A stretch of 11,426 nucleotides of DNA from Pseudomonadota bacterium (GTDB lineage Bacteria; Pseudomonadota; Gammaproteobacteria; Steroidobacterales; Steroidobacteraceae). Below are positions 6,964 to 11,426 of the stretch, one piece after another. Position 1 is the stretch's first letter, and each line of letters begins with the position of its first letter. The translations under genes were made by a program, and so were the position numbers. The notes under the pieces are model-generated. The model saw nothing but the letters and a program-made list of their open reading frames with translations. It had not been told where the DNA came from and searched no databases. The stretch is taken from the NCBI GenBank assembly GCA_003242495.1, contig QGUO01000072.1:1-11426 (forward strand), written 5' to 3'.

Positions 6964-7509
6964 TCAGACGTCGGTGGATTTTGCCGCCTTGGCGCGCTCG
7001 ATGGCCTCCACGATGAGCCGGCGCGCCTCTTCGGCATCACCCCAACCGAGCACCTTGACCCACTTCGCGGATTCGAGGTCCTTGTAGTGCTCGAAGAAGT
7101 GCTCGACCTGCTTGACCGTGATCTCCGGCAGATCCGTGTAGCACTCGATCTTTTCGTAGCGCCGGGTCAGCCTCGGCACCGGCACGGCGACGATCTTTTC
7201 GTCCCCGCCCGCCTCGTCCTGCATGCGAAGCACGCCGACCGGCCGCACCGCCATGACGGCGCCCGGGATCACGCCGCGCTGGTTGACGACCAGCACGTCA
7301 CAGGGATCGCCATCCTCGGACAAAGTATGAGGGATGAAACCGTAATTGCCCGGATAGCGCATCGAGGTGTACAGGAACCGGTCTACCACCAGCGTGCCCG
7401 ACGCCTTGTCCATCTCATACTTGATGGGCTCGCCGCCCACCGGCACCTCCACGACCACGTTTACCTCGTGGGGAGGGTTACGACCGATGGAAATGGCTTC
7501 AAGACGCAT
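6964..7509 (-). CDS. ppa: Inorganic pyrophosphatase (family I)
   Basis: The 181-residue product aligns along its length with E. coli Ppa (176 residues). It hydrolyses pyrophosphate to phosphate in the cytoplasm, pulling forward DNA, RNA and amino-acyl-tRNA synthesis. The signature DGDPCDVLV is present. The active-site set is complete, each one position later than in E. coli: Glu21, Lys30, Glu32, Arg44, Tyr52, Tyr56, Asp66, Asp68, Asp71, Asp98, Asp103 and Lys105. The HYKDLE block carrying the later Tyr-Lys pair is also there. The ATG at 7509 has GGAG 8-9 nt upstream and gives the expected N-terminus (MRLEAISIG). The gene is divergent from the nuclease gene, with a 130-nt shared promoter region containing TAAAAT, a possible -10 element for ppa. 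Nothing unusual is seen. Confidence 0.97.
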   Translation of the reverse strand: MRLEAISIGRNPPHEVNVVVEVPVGGEPIKYEMDKASGTLVVDRFLYTSMRYPGNYGFIPHTLSEDGDPCDVLVVNQRGVIPGAVMAVRPVGVLRMQDEAGGDEKIVAVPVPRLTRRYEKIECYTDLPEITVKQVEHFFEHYKDLESAKWVKVLGWGDAEEARRLIVEAIERAKAAKSTDV

Positions 7510-7639
7510 GAGGCAAACTCCGCTGGAAATTCAAAGGGCGGTGATTTTAACGACTTGGCGCGCGATGCGCTGGACGAAATGTGGCGGCGCAAAACGACAG
7601 CGCGCAATAATGCCGCACTTACAAGCCACAAGGGTCCGC

Positions 7640-8485
7640 ATGTCCCGCACGCGCCGCGCCTGCCCTCGTCTCCCGGGCCTCGTCGTCCTGGTCGCCGCCA
7701 TCTTGACAGCCGCGCTGACCGCCGTTCCAGCCTCACGCGCACACGCCTTCGGCGCGGACGGGCATCGCATCGTTGGCGAACTGGCGCAGCGCCAACTCAC
7801 CCCCGAGGCACGCGTCGCGATCGAGCGACTTTTGGCCACGCTGCCTGACGCCCAAGAGCCCCTCGCCCTGGCCGACATCTCGACCTGGGCGGATGAGATC
7901 CGCGACAACGAGGCCTACCGCTGGACCGCGCCCCTGCACTACGTCAACTTCCCCCTCGGCACCTGCACCTGGCAGGCAGAGCGGGATTGCCCGGACGGCC
8001 GCTGCGTCATCGCCGCGATCGAGCGCTTCGCACGCGTTCTCAGTGACCGGGATGCACCCGATGCGCAGCGTCGGAAGGCCTTGAAATGGCTCGTTCACCT
8101 GGTCGGCGACATTCACCAACCACTGCATACGGCCTACGCCGAGGACAAAGGCGGCAACACGTTCCGGGTGTTCTACCGGGGTAGCGCCAGTAACCTGCAT
8201 GCGGTGTGGGACTCGGCCATTCTCGCCGCCGCGAAGCGTAACTGGCGCGAGCACGCCCGGACCCTTGCGGTCCGTCCGGTCGAAGGCGAGGTGCAATGGA
8301 CGGCGCAGGCGCCGGTTCGCTGGGCCGAAGAGTCGTGCCGGCTCATCCACTCCGCGGAGATCTACCCGCCGCGTCCCGGACGCCTTCCCCGCAACTACAT
8401 CAACCGCCATCTGCCCCTGGTGGAACAGCAACTCGTCCTCGCCGGCGCGCGCCTGGCGGCGTTGCTCAACGCGACGCTGCAATGA
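7640..8485 (+). CDS. Secreted S1/P1-type zinc nuclease
   Basis: The 281-residue product has a basic N-terminus, a hydrophobic Sec signal (about 11-31) and a likely cleavage after AHA (residue 36). The mature part is an S1/P1 nuclease, a three-zinc enzyme that cuts single-stranded DNA and RNA outside the cytoplasm. Ligand candidates are His42 (GADGHR), Asp85 (TWADEIR), His100 (PLHYVN), His153, Asp157 and His163 (HLVGDIHQPLH), and His187 and Asp191 (NLHAVWD). In P1 and S1 the mature N-terminus is Trp, whose backbone binds zinc; here it is Phe37 (FGADGH). Three Cys between 109 and 122 could form a disulfide. The ATG at 7640 has AGGG about 5 nt upstream; the frame is open further left, but that part overlaps ppa antisense. 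It ends 96 nt before the CRISPR array, probably by chance. Confidence 0.93.
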   Translation: MSRTRRACPRLPGLVVLVAAILTAALTAVPASRAHAFGADGHRIVGELAQRQLTPEARVAIERLLATLPDAQEPLALADISTWADEIRDNEAYRWTAPLHYVNFPLGTCTWQAERDCPDGRCVIAAIERFARVLSDRDAPDAQRRKALKWLVHLVGDIHQPLHTAYAEDKGGNTFRVFYRGSASNLHAVWDSAILAAAKRNWREHARTLAVRPVEGEVQWTAQAPVRWAEESCRLIHSAEIYPPRPGRLPRNYINRHLPLVEQQLVLAGARLAALLNATLQ

Positions 8486-8581
8486 GGAAAGTCTGGGAGG
8501 CCAAACTGGATTGAGGCTGCCACCGCAAGCACATGCCAGCCATACTCGCGCGGCGATCCTCATCCGCGCCAGCAACGCGAT

Positions 8582-8617
8582 GCTTCAATGAGGCCGCAGC
8601 ATTCCCGCTGCGGAGTT
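8582..8617 (-). repeat. Degenerate CRISPR repeat 1 (trailer end)
   Basis: It differs from the consensus at four of 36 positions: three in the hairpin loop (ATTCCC instead of GTTTCA) and the last base. Both stem arms are intact. It is the outermost recognisable repeat, 96 nt past the nuclease stop, and is followed by a 36-nt spacer. Its 3' end runs into TTCAATGAG (8616-8624), a second copy of repeat positions 3-11. Confidence 0.85.
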
Positions 8618-8653
8618 CAATGAGCGTGAGCCCCCCATCCCCAAGAACATCAC

Positions 8654-8689
8654 GCTTCAGTGAGGCCGCAGCGTAGCCGTTGCGGACCG
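8654..8689 (-). repeat. Degenerate CRISPR repeat 2
   Basis: It differs from the consensus at eight positions: one in the first block (GCTTCAGTGAGG), three in the loop (GTAGCC), one in the right stem arm (GTTGCGG) and three at the end (CCG). The first 20 bases are otherwise intact. The interval to the next repeat is only 30 nt. Confidence 0.85.
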
Positions 8690-8719
8690 GCGCCCGGGAC
8701 CGGACTCGAACCGGTTAGG
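8690..8719 (-). other. CRISPR spacer resembling a tRNA 3' end (T-arm)
   Basis: On the minus strand, bases 8715-8699 read ACCGG TTCGAGT CCGGT: a perfect 5-bp stem with a 7-nt loop fitting the tRNA T-loop consensus TTCRANY. The following seven bases, CCCGGGC, have the right place and length for the acceptor 3' strand. Next comes GCC, as a discriminator base plus CC of a CCA end. The rest of a tRNA is absent because a CRISPR repeat begins at 8720, so this is a spacer and not a tRNA gene. The amino-acid identity cannot be told. Confidence 0.6.
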
Positions 8720-9556
8720 GCTTCAATGAGGCCGCAGCGTTTCAGCTGCGGAGTCCCGTCGCTCTTGGCCGGAGGCACCGCCCGATTCGATAGAGCTTCA
8801 ATGAGGCCGCAGCGTTTCAGCTGCGGAGTCAGAGCGCGGAGGCGACGAAGATCCGCCGCCCGGTACGCTTCAATGAGGCCGCAGCGTTTCAGCTGCGGAG
8901 TCCAAAAAGATGGAAGCGGACGGAGAGAAATACTGTGCGCTTCAATGAGGCCGCAGCGTTTCAGCTGCGGAGTCGCTCTGCGCCATGACCGATTCCGGGG
9001 CCGTGGCCGGGCTTCAATGAGGCCGCAGCGTTTCAGCTGCGGAGTCCCCATAACCTCACGAACGAGTTCGCTCGAGTTGTTCCGCTTCAATGAGGCCGCA
9101 GCGTTTCAGCTGCGGAGTCCCCGTTCATGCGGGCACCAGCGCAGGCGACTACGGTGCTTCAATGAGGCCGCAGCGTTTCAGCTGCGGAGTCGCCGTACTC
9201 CCTCATCCGGCAGCCCCCTAGCGCTCGGCCGGCTTCAATGAGGCCGCAGCGTTTCAGCTGCGGAGTCGCAGATGCGCAACGCGATTACGTACGTGGTCCG
9301 CAAGCTTCAATGAGGCCGCAGCGTTTCAGCTGCGGAGTCGACGATGAAGCGGTCGCGGTATGCAGGCGCATCCTGGCTTCAATGAGGCCGCAGCGTTTCA
9401 GCTGCGGAGTCCGCCAAGGAGCTGCGCACGCTGAAGGCGATTTTGGCGCTTCAATGAGGCCGCAGCGTTTCAGCTGCGGAGTCCGAAGACGACGAGGCAC
9501 TCGTCGCCGGGCGAGATCGGGCTTCAATGAGGCCGCAGCGTTTCAGCTGCGGAGTC

Positions 9557-9594
9557 GTAGGAGGATCCATGCACATCGAGATCGAGACAGCCGC
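9557..9594 (+). other. CRISPR spacer covering a ribosome site and start codon
   Basis: The plus strand reads TAGGAGG, then ATCC, then ATG followed by an open frame (HIEIETA). A near-perfect Shine-Dalgarno at proper spacing before ATG suggests that the protospacer is the translation start of a mobile-element gene. The target is unknown. Confidence 0.45.
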
Positions 9595-10213
9595 GCTTCA
9601 ATGAGGCCGCAGCGTTTCAGCTGCGGAGTCGCGGGTGCTCCGCATACAGGACATGCACCGCACCTGGCTTCAATGAGGCCGCAGCGTTTCAGCTGCGGAG
9701 TCCGGGACGCCCCTGGCGGTGGTGCTCGTGTGGGCAATGCTTCAATGAGGCCGCAGCGTTTCAGCTGCGGAGTCTTGTTCGCGCGTGTAGTCGGTTCGGG
9801 TTCGTCCGTCGGCTTCAATGAGGCCGCAGCGTTTCAGCTGCGGAGTCACGGCGGACTGTTCTAACAACAACGCTCGATCTATTGCTTCAATGAGGCCGCA
9901 GCGTTTCAGCTGCGGAGTCGCCCAACGTCGATAATGCGCGCCATGCCACCCTTCGAGCTTCAATGAGGCCGCAGCGTTTCAGCTGCGGAGTCGACGACAC
10001 CGCCGACCACCACCGCCGCATACTTATTGCTTCAATGAGGCCGCAGCGTTTCAGCTGCGGAGTCCGAGTAGGGACAGATGAGGCTTCGGCCCCGGTGATC
10101 GGTGCTTCAATGAGGCCGCAGCGTTTCAGCTGCGGAGTCGACGCCTTGTCGACGCCGCGAGCAACGACGCGGTTGCCGCTTCAATGAGGCCGCAGCGTTT
10201 CAGCTGCGGAGTC

Positions 10214-10231
10214 CTCGACATTCATGTCGAG
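10214..10231. other. 18-nt inverted repeat at the edge of a CRISPR spacer
   Basis: CTCGACAT and ATGTCGAG are exact reverse complements separated by TC. They fill the first half (plus-strand order) of the 35-nt spacer 10214-10248. It could be an operator captured from the target, or a hairpin-prone coding segment (frame LDIHVEGTKLD). Confidence 0.5.
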
Positions 10232-11407
10232 GGCACCAAGCTGGACAAGCTTCAATGAGGCCGCAGCGTTTCAGCTGCGGAGTCTGAACTGGGCACGGTG
10301 CCGATCTATCGGGTGCTCCAGCTTCAATGAGGCCGCAGCGTCTCAGCTGCGGAGTCCGGGGTAGGCCTCGTCGATGCAGTCCACAAAGGCCTTGCTTCAA
10401 TGAGGCCGCAGCGTTTCAGCTGCGGAGTCCTTGACCTCATCCTCGCTGGGCAGGAGATATGTGAGGCTTCAATGAGGCCGCAGCGTTTCAGCTGCGGAGT
10501 CCTCGGTGACCGTCTCAATCACCGCATCGATTTCTAGCGCTTCAATGAGGCCGCAGCGTTTCAGCTGCGGAGTCGGTGCAATCTCCGAGCGAGAGGCAGA
10601 GACCTACCGGCTTCAATGAGGCCGCAGCGTTTCAGCTGCGGAGTCCCCTGTCCGGCTGCGCCGCTGTCGGGTTTCCGGCGGCGCTTCAATGAGGCCGCAG
10701 CGTTTCAGCTGCGGAGTCCCGTAACCCCAACGAACGCATCATGGTGGTCTCAGCGCTTCAATGAGGCCGCAGCGTTTCAGCTGCGGAGTCCTTGGTCGGC
10801 CGGCACGTCCATGACGATGAGGTCGGGCTTCAATGAGGCCGCAGCGTTTCAGCTGCGGAGTCCGCGCGGGAGTTGCGCGCCTTGCGCACGCTGGCCGAAG
10901 CTTCAATGAGGCCGCAGCGTTTCAGCTGGGGAGTCAGATCGGCCAAGCGGTGAAGCTCGACAGCACCGTGCTTCAATGAGGCCGCAGCGTTTCAGCTGCG
11001 GAGTCTGGCGTCAATATATAGCTAACCTATCCCCACGCTCGAGCTTCAATGAGGCCGCAGCGTTTCAGCTGCGGAGTCCGAGCGCATCGGCCGGGCCATC
11101 GGCTGGCTGGTCGGGCTTCAATGAGGCCGCAGCGTTTCAGCTGCGGAGTCCGGGGTGCCCGGTGCGGAGCTCCCTGATCAGCGCCAGGCTTCAATGAGGC
11201 CGCAGCGTTTCAGCTGCGGAGTCTGGACGTGCAGGAAGTCATCGCAATCATCGCAGCCGAGCTTCAATGAGGCCGCAGCGTTTCAGCTGCGGAGTCCAAC
11301 ATCACGAACATCGACAACTCTCAAACGACGTTGCTTCAATGAGGCCGCAGCGTTTCAGCTGCGGAGTCTGACAGCGGCCTGCCGAAGCAGGGCGAGATCT
11401 GATCAAT

Positions 11408-11426
11408 GCTTCAATGAGGCCGCAGG
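11408..11426 (-). repeat. CRISPR repeat cut by the window edge
   Basis: The first 18 bases match the repeat exactly; the final base of the window is G where all full-length copies have C. It shows that the array continues to the right, or that the assembled sequence ends here. Confidence 0.85.

Larger units (their letters stand above)
8582..11426 (-). CRISPR. CRISPR array, 40 repeat units and 39 spacers, continuing past the right edge
   Basis: The repeat is 36 nt; on the plus strand it starts GCTTCAATGAGG, forms a 7-bp stem (CCGCAGC with GCTGCGG) around the loop GTTTCA, and ends AGTC. Full-length repeats start at 8720, 8795, 8867, 8939, 9011 and so on to 11333. There are 37, of which 35 are identical. 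Two degenerate copies lie to the left, and one copy is cut by the window end. The 37 spacers between regular repeats are 34-40 nt, mostly 36 (17) or 37 (11), all different. Minus-strand transcription is inferred because decay is at the left end and because the minus-strand repeat ends ATTGAAGC, like Cas6-generated 5' handles of type I and III systems. The leader should then be right of the window. No cas genes are present, so the subtype is not assigned. Repeat uniformity suggests a functional, recently growing array. Confidence 0.98.

Noticed and set aside
8505..8540. A possible third, older CRISPR repeat left of 8582 (TGAGGC and CCGCA similarities).
   Set aside because: Only about 12 of the first 19 positions match and the rest is unrelated; not distinguishable from chance.
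7640..8581. The S1/P1 nuclease as a CRISPR-associated effector.
   Set aside because: It has a signal peptide and a normal secreted-nuclease architecture, and it lies at the inferred trailer end; proximity alone is not evidence.
8690..8719. A genuine tRNA gene at this place.
   Set aside because: Only the T-arm and acceptor 3' strand are present; D-arm and anticodon arm are missing because a CRISPR repeat begins immediately beside it.
8650..11197. Several open frames across the right part of the window, encoding repeated MRPQRFSCGV, FNEAAAFQLRS or TPQLKRCGLIEA units.
   Set aside because: They are translations of the CRISPR repeats, which lack stops in several frames; the repeat-spacer pattern explains them fully.
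8756..11407. Possible bias of spacers towards one coding strand, which would suggest RNA targeting by a type III system.
   Set aside because: Spacers with plausible sense frames occur on both strands (for example plus at 9557 and 10936, minus at 10357, 10430 and 10502), so no bias is visible by eye.

Overview
The window is GC-rich DNA (visibly above 60% G+C) from a proteobacterium, most likely a gamma- or betaproteobacterium. This rests on codon use, an FepA/IrgA-like TonB-dependent receptor behind a Fur box, an E. coli-type family I pyrophosphatase and a DUF2062 membrane protein. No species can be named from the sequence alone.

Layout, left to right. The 3' end of a ribonucleotide reductase beta-subunit gene (1-167, +) converges on a 791-residue TonB-dependent siderophore receptor (447-2822, -). 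The receptor is read from a sigma70-like promoter whose spacer is filled by a Fur box (2890-2918). A spacer region with a 19-nt inverted repeat and a possible 67-residue ORF (3244-3447, +) follows. Next is a two-gene minus-strand operon: a zinc alcohol dehydrogenase (3978-4985), overlapping by 4 nt a single-domain asparaginase-like protein (3463-3981). About 760 nt without a convincing gene (4986-5744) lead to a DUF2062 membrane protein (5745-6281, +). Then come an ArsR-type regulator (6380-6751, -) with a perfect 16-nt palindrome in its promoter region, inorganic pyrophosphatase ppa (6964-7509, -) and a divergent secreted S1/P1-type nuclease (7640-8485, +).

The right quarter (8582-11426) is a CRISPR array that runs off the window: 40 repeat units (2 degenerate at the left end, 37 full length, 1 cut by the window edge) and 39 spacers. 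The repeat is 36 nt with a 7-bp stem. The two decayed repeats lie at the left end, and the minus-strand repeat ends in ATTGAAGC, a typical Cas6-type crRNA 5' handle. Together these suggest that the array is read on the minus strand, with the leader (and perhaps cas genes) beyond the right edge. No cas gene is present, so the subtype cannot be set.

The genes left of the array are chromosomal housekeeping, nutrient and stress functions that do not form one pathway. The points of most interest are in the array. One of the oldest spacers carries a complete tRNA T-arm plus what looks like an acceptor-stem 3' strand, suggesting a spacer taken from a tRNA gene or a tRNA-borne phage att site. Another spacer spans a Shine-Dalgarno sequence and start codon, and a third begins with a perfect 18-nt inverted repeat. 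Outside the array, the asparaginase-like protein appears to lack the catalytic lysine, and the nuclease has Phe where the family has its zinc-binding N-terminal Trp.
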